Of a stretch of 64,000 nucleotides of DNA, positions 19,218-27,659 are shown piece by piece. The DNA is taken from positions 1 through 64,000 of the forward strand of contig NZ_FNGI01000009.1 in NCBI RefSeq assembly GCF_900102945.1. The letters are read 5' to 3'. Source of the DNA: Modicisalibacter muralis. Lineage in GTDB: Bacteria; Pseudomonadota; Gammaproteobacteria; Pseudomonadales; Halomonadaceae. Below the pieces are notes generated by a model. That model searched no databases and was not told the origin of the DNA. It saw only the letters and a program-made list of their open reading frames with translations. Numbering within the stretch: the first letter of the stretch is position 1; each line of letters opens with the position of its first letter. The translations under genes were made by a program, and so were the position numbers.

Positions 19218-20339
19218 TTAGCGCGGCGGCAGCACCTCGAGAGGATCTTGAGGCTGGCCATCCTTGCGCACCTCGAAATGCAACTTGACGCTATCGGCGT
19301 CGGTATTGCCCATGGTGGCAATCACCTCGCCGGCCCTGACCACGTCATTCTCCTCGACCGTCAGGCTATCGTTGTGCGCGTAGGCGCTGAGGAAACGGTC
19401 GTTGTGCTTGAGGAGAATCAGGTTGCCATAACCGCGTACACCGTCGCCGGCGTAGACCACGATGCCCGGGCCTGCTGCCTTGACAGGTTGCCCCTTTTGT
19501 CCGGCGATATCAATGCCGGCGGTTATGTCCGAACCGTCATCGAAACGGCCGACGAGCTGACCCTCGGTCGGCCACTGCCAGGGGATGTCCTCAACCGGCG
19601 TGAAAGTCCGCTGCTGCGCCTCGGGATCGGCGGGTTCGCCCGCCACCGCAGTGCCGGCATCGACCCTGGTATCACCGCCATTGGCGGTAGTATTGCCTGA
19701 CGAAGATGACACCGTCGTGTCAGCACTCGCCCCCGCCGCACTTGATCCGGCCGTCGTACCAGCGCTCGCGACCTGTCGGTTTGCACCGGGCGGGTTAGCG
19801 GCAGGTGGCTCACCGGCGCCCGGCGTATCGTAGTTGTAAATCGGCCCCGGTGCGCTGGCACCCCCGGCAACGGCCGCACCGCTCAGCGCTTGACCACTCG
19901 GAGCCGCGCCGTTCGTACCCGACGAGCCATTCAGCGGGCGACTGCTCAAGCCCTGGTTGCGCTCGATGGCCGCGGTATCGGGTGCCAGCCAGTCGGGATT
20001 CTGTACGGTGGTAACGCCACTGACCGACGAGCCTTGCGTGGAGTTGCTCGCGACCGCCGCTGTCGATGTCGTTGCCGTGGCGCCGGGTACGAGGCGCAGC
20101 GTCTGGCCCGGCTGCAGGCGATAAGGCGGTTTTAGATTGTTGAGGCGTGCCAGTTGGCGAAAATCCATGCTCTGGCGCCAGGCGATCCCGTACAGGGTAT
20201 CGCCGGCCTTGACGGTAACCGTATCGCCGGGCTGCTTATCGCGGCTGACCGACAGGTCGCGCACCTGGGGCGCTCCGCCGGAAGCCGCACAGCCGGCCAC
20301 GCCAAGTGCCAGTATCCAGACCAGTAAAACCTTGCGCAT
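19218..20339 (-). CDS. nlpD: Lipoprotein NlpD, LysM/M23 amidase activator
   Basis: A 373-residue outer-membrane lipoprotein with lipobox VAGC (Cys17). A LysM domain covers about residues 40-86 (VTVKAGDTLYGIAWRQSMDFRQLARLNN). A long low-complexity Ala/Gly/Ser/Thr linker (about 100-240) and a C-terminal M23/LytM domain (255-370) follow. The LytM metal site is degenerate: the first His and Asp of HxxxD are lost (SDITAGIDIAG). This matches E. coli NlpD, which activates the amidase AmiC during septum splitting instead of cutting peptidoglycan itself. It lies immediately upstream of rpoS. Confidence 0.93.
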   Translation of the reverse strand: MRKVLLVWILALGVAGCAASGGAPQVRDLSVSRDKQPGDTVTVKAGDTLYGIAWRQSMDFRQLARLNNLKPPYRLQPGQTLRLVPGATATTSTAAVASNSTQGSSVSGVTTVQNPDWLAPDTAAIERNQGLSSRPLNGSSGTNGAAPSGQALSGAAVAGGASAPGPIYNYDTPGAGEPPAANPPGANRQVASAGTTAGSSAAGASADTTVSSSSGNTTANGGDTRVDAGTAVAGEPADPEAQQRTFTPVEDIPWQWPTEGQLVGRFDDGSDITAGIDIAGQKGQPVKAAGPGIVVYAGDGVRGYGNLILLKHNDRFLSAYAHNDSLTVEENDVVRAGEVIATMGNTDADSVKLHFEVRKDGQPQDPLEVLPPR

Positions 20340-20345
20340 GAGGGA

Positions 20346-21275
20346 TCATTCCTCCTTGAAAGACGACGTGGAACGCTCGCCTACCGCCAGCACCAACGCC
20401 AGGCCGCATAGCATCAAGGCCAGTGCCGGCAGCAATTGCGCGGAGTTGCCGGTCAGCAGAGCGTAATCGTTAGGCAACAGATAGCGATAGTCCAATGGAA
20501 TCAACTGATCGTCGGGACCCAATCGATAGCGGGTCAACTCGCGCCACGGCCACAACAAGGGCAGCGAACCGACGATAAAGCCGATCAATAATTGCAACGT
20601 GGCATTGTGGTAATGCCGAAACAGCCACGAAAGCAGCCGCGAAAAGGTGAACAGGCCGATTGCGCAACCGACGCCGAACTGCAGAATCAGGCCAATATCC
20701 AGGTTCTTGATGCCCTCCATCACGGTGCCGTACAGGCCCATCGTCAGCAACAGGAAACTCCCCGAAACACCCGGCAACAGCATGGCGCTGATGGCGATGG
20801 CGCCGGCGATCATCAGGATCAGACTGCCGCCACCGCTCAGTGCCGGCATCAATTTCGGAAGCCCTTGCGCCAACACCAGTCCCAGCAGCAGCGGCAGCAC
20901 GTACCACAGCCGCCACTCGGCGAGGTGCCGGCCGACGACGATGCCCGACGCCGCCACCAGGCCGAAGAAAAAGGCATCCAGCAACAACGGATAAGCATCG
21001 AGCAGGTAGGTGACGAGATGCGCGACGCTCACCAGGCTCAAGGCGATACCCAGCACCAGCGGCACCAGAAACGCCAGGTTGAGGTGTTCGACCAGCCCCG
21101 CCAAACCGCCGCGCCGCCAGGCGACGAACGCCTCCGGCCCGAAGCGACGAATGGTCTCGATCAGCTCCTCGTAGATTCCCGTGACGAAGGCGATCGTTCC
21201 GCCGGATACGCCGGGCACGGCATCCGCGGCGCCCATCCCGGCCCCCTTGAGAAACAGCGCAAGCGGCTTTCTCAA
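20346..21275 (-). CDS. DUF368 integral membrane protein
   Basis: A 309-residue protein with about eight to nine hydrophobic segments. The signature GAGMGAADAVPGVSGGTIAFVTGIYEELI is at the N-terminus, with a second VSGSFLLLTMGLYG-type repeat near residue 170; both are hallmarks of DUF368. Some DUF368 proteins have been linked to recycling of undecaprenyl-phosphate across the membrane, so a cell-envelope lipid role is plausible here. It overlaps pcm by 4 bp and is 6 bp from nlpD, so it is part of the operon. This insertion is absent from E. coli. Confidence 0.88.
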   Translation of the reverse strand: MRKPLALFLKGAGMGAADAVPGVSGGTIAFVTGIYEELIETIRRFGPEAFVAWRRGGLAGLVEHLNLAFLVPLVLGIALSLVSVAHLVTYLLDAYPLLLDAFFFGLVAASGIVVGRHLAEWRLWYVLPLLLGLVLAQGLPKLMPALSGGGSLILMIAGAIAISAMLLPGVSGSFLLLTMGLYGTVMEGIKNLDIGLILQFGVGCAIGLFTFSRLLSWLFRHYHNATLQLLIGFIVGSLPLLWPWRELTRYRLGPDDQLIPLDYRYLLPNDYALLTGNSAQLLPALALMLCGLALVLAVGERSTSSFKEE

Positions 21276-21907
21276 CGTATCACTCCTTCCAGCAGCGGCA
21301 CGAAACGCACCTGTTCGAGCCGCTGGTAATCGTAGCTATCGCCATGGCGCTGTATACAGGTCAACCACTGGCTACCATCGCTGTCTTCCAGCGGGGTGAT
21401 CAGCGTGCCCGAATCGTTCAATTGAGACAGCAATGCCGTGGGTAGTTCACTGGCGCAGGCGGTCAGCACGATGGCATCGAATGGCGCCGCCTCGGGCCAG
21501 CCATGCGCGCCATCGGTCAGGCGCAGGCGCACGTTGTGCGCCGCCAGACGGGCCAGACGCCCCCTGGCCCGTAGCTGCAACGCCTGGATACGCTCCAGCG
21601 ACCAGACCCGCTCGACCAGCCGCGACAGAATCAACGTCTGATAGCCCGAACCGGTACCGATCTCGAGCACGCTGGTCGGCTCGGCGGCCAGCACCAGTTC
21701 GCTCATGCGCGCGACCATCCAGGGTTGCGACAGCGTCTGGCCATGGCCGATCGGCAACGAGGTATCTTCATAGGCGCGGTGCGAGAGCGCCTCGTCGAGG
21801 AACAGATGACGAGGCTCGCGGGCCATTGTCTTCAATACGTGTGGATCGACGATACCTGCCTCGGCCAGCCGCGCCACCATGCGATCGCGGGTGCGCTGCG
21901 AGGTCAT
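21272..21907 (-). CDS. pcm: Protein-L-isoaspartate O-methyltransferase
   Basis: A 211-residue SAM-dependent enzyme that methylates isoaspartyl residues in aged proteins as the first step of repair. Motif I is VLEIGTGSGYQTLILSRLV and the PCMT-specific stretch is ALSHRAYEDTSLPIGHGQTLSQPWMVARM. The ATG at 21907 gives MTSQRTRDRMVARLAEAGI, matching family starts; the frame is open 24 codons further but without similarity. It follows surE by 16 bp in the conserved surE-pcm pair. Confidence 0.95.
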   Translation of the reverse strand: MTSQRTRDRMVARLAEAGIVDPHVLKTMAREPRHLFLDEALSHRAYEDTSLPIGHGQTLSQPWMVARMSELVLAAEPTSVLEIGTGSGYQTLILSRLVERVWSLERIQALQLRARGRLARLAAHNVRLRLTDGAHGWPEAAPFDAIVLTACASELPTALLSQLNDSGTLITPLEDSDGSQWLTCIQRHGDSYDYQRLEQVRFVPLLEGVIR

Positions 21908-21923
21908 GCCTATTCCACTGAAT

Positions 21924-22679
21924 TCACGCGAGTCGTGACAACGCATCCAGCCATCCCTGCACATCCTGGAGCGCCGCATGCCGGGTCAGATCGGTTTGCA
22001 GCGGAGTAATCGAAACGTAGCCGGCCTCGATGGCGGCGAAATCGGTATCCGGGCCATCGTCGGCGTTTTCGCCGGCGGCAGCGATCCAGTAGCGGTCGCG
22101 CCCCCGCGGGTCCTGAACCTTGAGTGGCTCGGTCGACGGGCCACGATAGCCCATGCGTGTGACGCGAAAGCCGCGAACCTGCTCCCACGGCAGATCCGGC
22201 ACGTTGACGTTGAGCAGGCTGCGCGGTGGCAGCGATAGCGAATCCGCCGCGCCGACCAGGCTCGCTGCGACCCGCCCGGCGGTCTCGAAGTAGCGCGAGC
22301 CGGCCAGCGACATGGCGATGGCCGGCATGCCCAGGTTGCGACCCTCCATGGCGGCGGCGACGGTGCCCGAATAGAGTACGTCGTCGCCCAGGTTGCCACC
22401 ATGATTGATCCCCGAGATCACCAGGTCGGGCTTTTCGTTCCACACGCCATTGACGCCCAGGTAGACACAATCCGCCGGCGTGCCATCGACGCTGTAGAAG
22501 CCGTTATCCAGCGCCGTCAACGCCAATGGCCGCGACAGCGTCAGCGAATTGCTGGCACCACTCTTGTCGCGGTCGGGCGCCACCACGCGCAGCCGGGCAT
22601 GAGGGCTCAAGGCCTCATACAGGGCGCGCAGCCCCGGCGCGTGAACGCCATCGTCGTTGGACAGCAACAGCTTGCGCAT
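21924..22679 (-). CDS. surE: 5'/3'-nucleotidase SurE
   Basis: A 251-residue metal-dependent nucleotidase and exopolyphosphatase important in stationary phase. The metal site is in [17 protein letters not shown] (Asp9/Asp10). Other family blocks are [19 protein letters not shown] and [29 protein letters not shown]. The length matches the family. It lies between truD and pcm. Confidence 0.96.
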   Translation of the reverse strand: MRKLLLSNDDGVHAPGLRALYEALSPHARLRVVAPDRDKSGASNSLTLSRPLALTALDNGFYSVDGTPADCVYLGVNGVWNEKPDLVISGINHGGNLGDDVLYSGTVAAAMEGRNLGMPAIAMSLAGSRYFETAGRVAASLVGAADSLSLPPRSLLNVNVPDLPWEQVRGFRVTRMGYRGPSTEPLKVQDPRGRDRYWIAAAGENADDGPDTDFAAIEAGYVSITPLQTDLTRHAALQDVQGWLDALSRLA

Positions 22680-22696
22680 CGTTTCTCCTCGAATCG

Positions 22697-23776
22697 TTAC
22701 AACGTTGGGTGCGCGATCAACTCACGCAGCACGGCGGTGGCAAAGGCCCCGCGCGGCAATTCGAAACGCAACCGCAGCGAGCGTTCGTCTCGCGTAAGCT
22801 CGGGGGCGCTCAGCCGCACGCGCAACGCCCGACGCGCCAAGCGCACACCGGCGCGTTCGAGACCGGCACACAACTCGCCATGACCCGCCACTAGCGCCTG
22901 CTCATGGCGCGCGGCCTCATACAGCGCCAGCGAACCGCCCTGCCCCCACAGCACGCCGCTGGGATGAAGGTCGAGACGCGCGGCGCGCTGGATCAGCTCG
23001 TCGTCGATCGTCTCGGCGACGAACTGGCTGGCGGTTCCATCGAGTATCAATACATCGCCATCGATGGGTGTCGCCCAATCGTTGGCGGCGATTCGCGCAG
23101 CCAGCAACTCGTTGAACAAGTAGCTGCGCGCGGTCGACAGCATCATGCCTTCGCGATCGTCACGCTTGCGCCAGCCTCGCGCCAGTATGCCACGCGCGTG
23201 GAGCAGGTTGCGTCCGCCCGGGCCGAAACGCTGAGGACCGAAATAGTTGGGCACGCCCAGCTCGCACAGACGCTGCCAGCGCGCCGTGAATTGCGGATGC
23301 TCAATTGCCTCGCCGCTCACACGCAGCATGAAGCGATTGCCTCGATGCACGCCACGCTTGAGCTTGCGCGGGTGACGCCGGCACTCGAGCAAGGCGACCG
23401 GCGGCCCCTGTCGGTCATCGGCCAGTCGTTCGGCCAGGTCTTCCGGCGCCTCGCGGCCCGGCAAATGCACCGACAGCCACTGGCGCGTCACCGCGACACG
23501 ATCCTTCATACCGGAGAAGCCCACGTCGCGCTGAGTGACATCGCAGATTCGCGCCAGGCGCCGGGCCAGCTCCAGGGTGGTCAGGTCGCGTTTTTCCAGC
23601 CACAGCCAGAGGTGTTCGCCATGACCTTCCGGCGCGAAATCGAGGCATTCCTCGACGACGAAATCCTCGGGCGTGGCGCGATAATCGCCATCGTCCAGCG
23701 GACCTCCATAGGCATACGGCCATGCCGGTGGCCAGCCGCTACTGACGTTTTCCTGTTTAAAGCCGCTTTCGGTCAC
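22697..23776 (-). CDS. truD: tRNA pseudouridine(13) synthase TruD
   Basis: A 359-residue enzyme that forms pseudouridine-13 in tRNA-Glu. The catalytic Asp is in [14 protein letters not shown] (about residue 92). The conserved [21 protein letters not shown] and the TRUD insertion domain are present. The start overlaps the ispF stop by 4 bp. An internal alternative start cannot be excluded because the first 20 residues are poorly conserved. Confidence 0.95.
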   Translation of the reverse strand: MTESGFKQENVSSGWPPAWPYAYGGPLDDGDYRATPEDFVVEECLDFAPEGHGEHLWLWLEKRDLTTLELARRLARICDVTQRDVGFSGMKDRVAVTRQWLSVHLPGREAPEDLAERLADDRQGPPVALLECRRHPRKLKRGVHRGNRFMLRVSGEAIEHPQFTARWQRLCELGVPNYFGPQRFGPGGRNLLHARGILARGWRKRDDREGMMLSTARSYLFNELLAARIAANDWATPIDGDVLILDGTASQFVAETIDDELIQRAARLDLHPSGVLWGQGGSLALYEAARHEQALVAGHGELCAGLERAGVRLARRALRVRLSAPELTRDERSLRLRFELPRGAFATAVLRELIAHPTL

Positions 23777-24273
23777 TGCGTGTCTCCGTCGCTATCCGCC
23801 AACGTACACAACAGCGCCACGGCCTCGGCGGCGATGCCCTCGCCGCGCCCCGTGAAGCCCAGCCGCTCGGTGGTGGTGGCCTTGACGTTGACCGCGCCGA
23901 GCGGCACATCGAGATCCGTGGCGATAACCTCGCGCATGGCGGCGATATGCCCCGCCAGCTTGGGTGCCTGGGCAATTACCGTGGCATCGACATTGCCGAC
24001 GCGATAACCGACTTCGCCGATCAGGGCCACCACATGGCGCAGCAAGACGCGGCTGTCGGCACCCGCCCAACGCGGGTCGGTATCCGGGAAGTGCCGGCCG
24101 ATGTCGCCCAGCGCGCAGGCACCGAGCAACGCATCGCACAGCGCATGCAGTAGTACGTCACCATCGGAGTGGGCGACGAAGCCGTGGTCGTAGGCGATAC
24201 GCACGCCGCCGATCATCAGGTGATCGCCGTCGCCGAAACGATGCACGTCGAAACCGTGGCCAATTCGCAGCAT
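23773..24273 (-). CDS. ispF: 2-C-methyl-D-erythritol 2,4-cyclodiphosphate synthase
   Basis: A 166-residue MEP-pathway enzyme that cyclises CDP-methylerythritol 2-phosphate to MEcPP. The N-terminus [21 protein letters not shown] holds the zinc ligands (Asp9, His11). [33 protein letters not shown] and [24 protein letters not shown] are the other conserved blocks. It sits next to ispD, the usual arrangement. Confidence 0.97.
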   Translation of the reverse strand: MLRIGHGFDVHRFGDGDHLMIGGVRIAYDHGFVAHSDGDVLLHALCDALLGACALGDIGRHFPDTDPRWAGADSRVLLRHVVALIGEVGYRVGNVDATVIAQAPKLAGHIAAMREVIATDLDVPLGAVNVKATTTERLGFTGRGEGIAAEAVALLCTLADSDGDTQ

Positions 24274-24274
24274 G

Positions 24275-24997
24275 TCAGCGCTCCGCCGAAGGCCCCGCCG
24301 ACTGGCGCGCCTGGGCAGCGAGAATGTGCGCCGCCAATGCCAGGTCTTCGGGGTGAGTGATCTTGAGATTGTCGCGCCGCCCCGCTACCAGGCGCGGCGC
24401 CAGGCCCAGCGCCTCGACCGCCGAGGCTTCGTCGGTAATATCGATGCCGCCGCGCCGCGCCGCCTCGAACGCCTCGCAGAGCAGGCCGTAACGGAAGCCC
24501 TGGGGCGTCATCGCGTGCCACAGGCCATCGCGAGGCTCGGTGGCAGTCACTCGCCCCGCGCCATCGGCGCGTTTCATGGTATCGGCAACCGGCGCGGCGA
24601 GTAATCCGCCGATGCGATCTTCACTAAGCGCGGCAAGCAGCCGGGCCAGATCGTCCGGGTGCACGCAGGGCCGAGCCACGTCGTGAACGAGCACCAGGTC
24701 GTCGGCGCCTGCACGCGTCGCCAGCGCCTCGAGCGCGTTGCTCACCGAGTCGGCGCGCTCAGTGCCACCGTCAATGCGCTGCCAGTCGGCGAATGGCACC
24801 CAGGCTGGGTCGAAACGGTCGTCGTCGGCATCCAGGCAGAGACACAGACCCGCTTGCGGATACACGCCATGCAGGCGCTCGAGGGTCAGCGCCAGCAGCG
24901 GGCGACCGTCGATTTCCAGATACTGCTTGGGGCAATCCGCACCCATGCGCCGGCCCTGCCCGGCGGCCGGCACGATCAGCCACAGCGGTGTGGTCAT
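24275..24997 (-). CDS. ispD: 2-C-methyl-D-erythritol 4-phosphate cytidylyltransferase
   Basis: A 240-residue MEP-pathway enzyme that transfers CMP to methylerythritol 4-phosphate. The nucleotide-binding start is [20 protein letters not shown] and [16 protein letters not shown] follows. [17 protein letters not shown] and the C-terminal [18 protein letters not shown]-type motifs complete the family signature. It overlaps ftsB by 4 bp and precedes ispF by 1 bp, so it is co-translated. Confidence 0.97.
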   Translation of the reverse strand: MTTPLWLIVPAAGQGRRMGADCPKQYLEIDGRPLLALTLERLHGVYPQAGLCLCLDADDDRFDPAWVPFADWQRIDGGTERADSVSNALEALATRAGADDLVLVHDVARPCVHPDDLARLLAALSEDRIGGLLAAPVADTMKRADGAGRVTATEPRDGLWHAMTPQGFRYGLLCEAFEAARRGGIDITDEASAVEALGLAPRLVAGRRDNLKITHPEDLALAAHILAAQARQSAGPSAER

Positions 24998-25299
24998 CGC
25001 TGGCCTTCCCGCGTAGTGCCGGCGTCGACGCCAGGTACCCAGAAGAACTCTTCATCCTCGCGGACCATGCCGATATCGCTGCGCGCGCGCTCTTCGATGG
25101 CGGCCAGGCCGTTCTTGAGATCGACGACCTCGGCGGCCAGGCGCTGATTGCGCTCACGCAGGGTTTCGTTCTGCGCGGCCAGGGTGTCGGCACGCGAACG
25201 AATATGAGCGAGTTCGCGCAGACCGCCATCGCCCCACCACAGGCTGTACTGAAGCAGGACCAGCAGGGCGATCAGCGCGATGGCGAGCCATTTGAGCAT
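24994..25299 (-). CDS. ftsB: Cell division protein FtsB
   Basis: A 101-residue bitopic protein. The start MLKWLAIALIALLVLLQYSLWWGDGG is a short cytoplasmic tail and one membrane helix (about 4-21), followed by a periplasmic coiled coil at about 30-72 (ELAHIRSRADTLAAQNETLRERN...). The C-terminal VREDEEFFWVP is the conserved tail that binds FtsL/FtsQ. FtsB acts in the FtsQLB complex that activates septal peptidoglycan synthesis. The frame is open another 57 codons upstream without similarity. It is the first gene of the block ending in rpoS. Confidence 0.95.
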   Translation of the reverse strand: MLKWLAIALIALLVLLQYSLWWGDGGLRELAHIRSRADTLAAQNETLRERNQRLAAEVVDLKNGLAAIEERARSDIGMVREDEEFFWVPGVDAGTTREGQR

Positions 25300-25387
25300 T
25301 GGCACATCCGATTGGGTAACGATAATGGCGGGCATTATGCCATCATCAAGGAAGCCGCGCAGGCCCGATGAAACAAGGAGTCGACAC

Positions 25388-25699
25388 ATGTACAAACTGG
25401 CTTTCTTCGTGCCTATCGACGACGCCGAGAACGTCAAGGAGGCGCTCTTCAAGAGCGGCGCCGGGCGCATCGGCGACTACGAGGCCTGTTGCTTCCAGAC
25501 TCGCGGTAGCGGCCAGTTCCGCCCACTCGCCGGCGCCGACCCGCATATCGGCCAGGTCGGCGAGCTGGAACGGGTCGAAGAACTCAAGGTGGAGCTGGTG
25601 TGCCCCGATGAGCTGATTCAAGATGCCGTCGCCGCGCTCAAGGCCGCTCATCCTTATGAAGAGCCGGCATATGACGTCTGGAAGCTGGCGAATATTTGA
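25388..25699 (+). CDS. NIF3/YqfO-type small protein
   Basis: A 103-residue protein starting MYKLAFFVPIDDAENVKEALFKSGAGRIGDYEACCF and ending HPYEEPAYDVWKLANI. This matches the stand-alone form of the CutA-like domain that is inserted in NIF3/YqfO proteins. AAGGAG lies about 9 bp before the ATG. It is divergent from ftsB and overlaps no other gene. Function in bacteria is not established; it may bind a metal or small ligand. Confidence 0.85.
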   Translation: MYKLAFFVPIDDAENVKEALFKSGAGRIGDYEACCFQTRGSGQFRPLAGADPHIGQVGELERVEELKVELVCPDELIQDAVAALKAAHPYEEPAYDVWKLANI

Positions 25700-25710
25700 G
25701 CTATGGCCGC

Positions 25711-26268
25711 CTAGGCGCTACCGAAATAGCGTTCGCGATCCTGCAAGCCGATCGCGCCGATATGCAGGGGAAAGACGCCATCGCGACGGTCGTGAAAATA
25801 GTGGCGCAGGGTTCGCTCGATGGTCGGAAAGGCCAGTTCGTCCCAGGGGATGTCTGCCTCGGCGAACATCGCGACTTCCTGGCTCTCGGGGCCGGCGGCG
25901 AAATCGCCGATCAGGTCGGCGCGAAAGATCATGTAGACCTGATTGATGTGTGGCAGGTCGATCAGCGTATACAGGTCATGTATTTCGACCTCGGCACAGG
26001 CCTCCTCGCGGGTTTCGCGCGCCGCGGCCTCGAGGGTCGTCTCGGCGTTTTCCATGAATCCCGCCGGCAATGTCCAGTAGCCCATGCGTGGCGATATGGC
26101 GCGCCGACACAGCAATATGCGGCCGTCGCGTATCGGTAGCGTACCGGCAACGATGCGCGGATTCTGATAATGGATAGCGCCGCAGGCATCGCACAGATAG
26201 CGTGACCGGTCGTCGCCCTCGGGAATCGCGAAGCGGACGTTGTGTCCGCAGTTGCTGCAGAATTTCAT
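25711..26268 (-). CDS. Nudix hydrolase with N-terminal zinc ribbon
   Basis: A 186-residue protein. The start MKFCSNCGHNVRFAIPEGDD and YLCDACGAIHYQNP form a four-cysteine zinc ribbon. A Nudix domain with box GFMENAETTLEAAARETREE follows. The usual Gly near the end of the box is replaced (EEACAEV). The zinc ribbon plus Nudix layout resembles the C-terminal half of NudC, but the NudC N-domain is missing, so the nucleotide substrate (an ADP-sugar or NAD-like compound) is open. The long upstream extension of the frame lacks similarity and was not used. Confidence 0.85.
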   Translation of the reverse strand: MKFCSNCGHNVRFAIPEGDDRSRYLCDACGAIHYQNPRIVAGTLPIRDGRILLCRRAISPRMGYWTLPAGFMENAETTLEAAARETREEACAEVEIHDLYTLIDLPHINQVYMIFRADLIGDFAAGPESQEVAMFAEADIPWDELAFPTIERTLRHYFHDRRDGVFPLHIGAIGLQDRERYFGSA

Positions 26269-26338
26269 GGGGCTCCTCGCTCGGCCTTGACGCTTATCGG
26301 AGGGCTGGGTACAACGGTAAAAACCGCGCGGAACCCCC

Positions 26339-26986
26339 ATGTTAGAGAAACTCCACGAACGCCTGCAAGCGCACACGCCGCGCAAGCTCAGCCTGGTATT
26401 ACCCCAGGCGGCAGTATTATTGCCGATCGTCGCGCGCGACGAACCGACGATATTGTTCACGCGCCGCGCCAGCCATCTCAAACAGCACGCCGGTCAGGTG
26501 GCCTTTCCCGGCGGCAAGCGCGAGCCCGATGACCCGGACCTGCTGACCACCGCCCTGCGCGAGGCCCAGGAAGAAATCGCCCTGACGCCCGGCAAGGTGC
26601 AACTGCTCGGGCGCCTGGGCGATCTCATTTCACTGCACGGTATTCGCGTTACGCCGTTTGTCGGGGTGATCCCGCCAGATCTGCCCTTGCGCGCCGATCC
26701 AGGCGAGCTGGATGCCATCTTCGAGGTACCGCTGAGCGTATTTCTCGAGGATCGGCGTAGCCACACCGATGTCATCACCGCTTACGGCCGGCCCTTTTAT
26801 GTACCCAGCTACCAAGCCGGGGAACACGTGATCTGGGGACTCACCGCGATGATGCTGGTCGAGTTGCTGGCCGACGGTTTCGGCCAGTCCATCAGCCTGG
26901 ATACGCCGCCGGACGATGGCCATTTGAATTACCGTTCCCGACAGCCCAGCCCGATACCCGACGCCGATTTCGATCGCCGCCCATGA
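26339..26986 (+). CDS. nudL: CoA pyrophosphatase-type Nudix hydrolase
   Basis: A 215-residue Nudix protein. The UPF0035/NUDIX_CoA motif LFTRRASHLKQHAGQVAFPGG is followed by the Nudix box GKREPDDPDLLTTALREAQEE. Both are typical of NudL/YeaB, which hydrolyses CoA derivatives to 3',5'-ADP and phosphopantetheine. Its stop overlaps the start of the next gene (ATGATG), so the two are coupled. It is divergent from the zinc-ribbon Nudix gene. Confidence 0.88.
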   Translation: MLEKLHERLQAHTPRKLSLVLPQAAVLLPIVARDEPTILFTRRASHLKQHAGQVAFPGGKREPDDPDLLTTALREAQEEIALTPGKVQLLGRLGDLISLHGIRVTPFVGVIPPDLPLRADPGELDAIFEVPLSVFLEDRRSHTDVITAYGRPFYVPSYQAGEHVIWGLTAMMLVELLADGFGQSISLDTPPDDGHLNYRSRQPSPIPDADFDRRP

Positions 26987-27654
26987 TGCCCTCCCCCCAC
27001 GGACTGGATAGCAACGGACTGGACAGCAGCGCACTGGCCAGGCTGGCCGACGAACTGGTCGAGCGCGGCTGGTTCGTTGGCGAGCACTTCATCGACGCCG
27101 AACTTTGCCGGGCGCTTCACGCCGAATTGCAGCAACTGGCCACCAGCCATGCACTGACCGATGCCGGCATCGGTCGCGGCGACCGGCATCGATTGCGCCG
27201 CGACATCCGTGGCGACGCCATCACCTGGCTGAATCGCGAGAGCCAGGCCCAGCGAGACTACCTGACGCTGATGGCCGAGCTGCAACGGCAGATCAATCAG
27301 GCGCTGTATCTGGGCTTGTTCGAGTTCGAGGCGCACTTCGCGTATTACCCGCCCGGCGCGTTTTACAAGACCCACTACGACAGCTTCCAGGGCCGCGCCA
27401 ATCGTATTGTCTCGACCGTGCTTTATCTCAACCCCGACTGGCCGCAAGAAGGCGGCGGCGAGATGGCCATCTACGCGCCGGACGACGAGACATGCGAACT
27501 GGCGCGGATACGCCCCGAGGCCGGCACCTTCGTGTGTTTTCTATCCGATCGCGTGCCGCATGCGGTGCTGCCGACACGCTACCCGCGCGCCAGCATCGCC
27601 GGCTGGTTTCGCCGCAACGCCTCGCTGGGCGGGCTGGTCGACCCGGCGAGATAG
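26983..27654 (+). CDS. 2OG-Fe(II) oxygenase, prolyl-hydroxylase-like
   Basis: A 223-residue protein with the double-stranded beta-helix core. The iron ligands are THYDSF (HxD) and VPHAVLP (distal His), and RASIAGWFRR holds the Arg that binds 2-oxoglutarate. FAYYPPGAFYKTHYDSFQG and STVLYLNPDW are typical of prolyl 4-hydroxylases. It resembles my recollection of the Pseudomonas prolyl hydroxylase PPHD, which modifies elongation factor Tu, but that equivalence is inferred and untested. It overlaps nudL. The start could be the first or second of two adjacent ATG codons. Confidence 0.8.
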   Translation: MMPSPHGLDSNGLDSSALARLADELVERGWFVGEHFIDAELCRALHAELQQLATSHALTDAGIGRGDRHRLRRDIRGDAITWLNRESQAQRDYLTLMAELQRQINQALYLGLFEFEAHFAYYPPGAFYKTHYDSFQGRANRIVSTVLYLNPDWPQEGGGEMAIYAPDDETCELARIRPEAGTFVCFLSDRVPHAVLPTRYPRASIAGWFRRNASLGGLVDPAR

Positions 27655-27659
27655 ACTCG

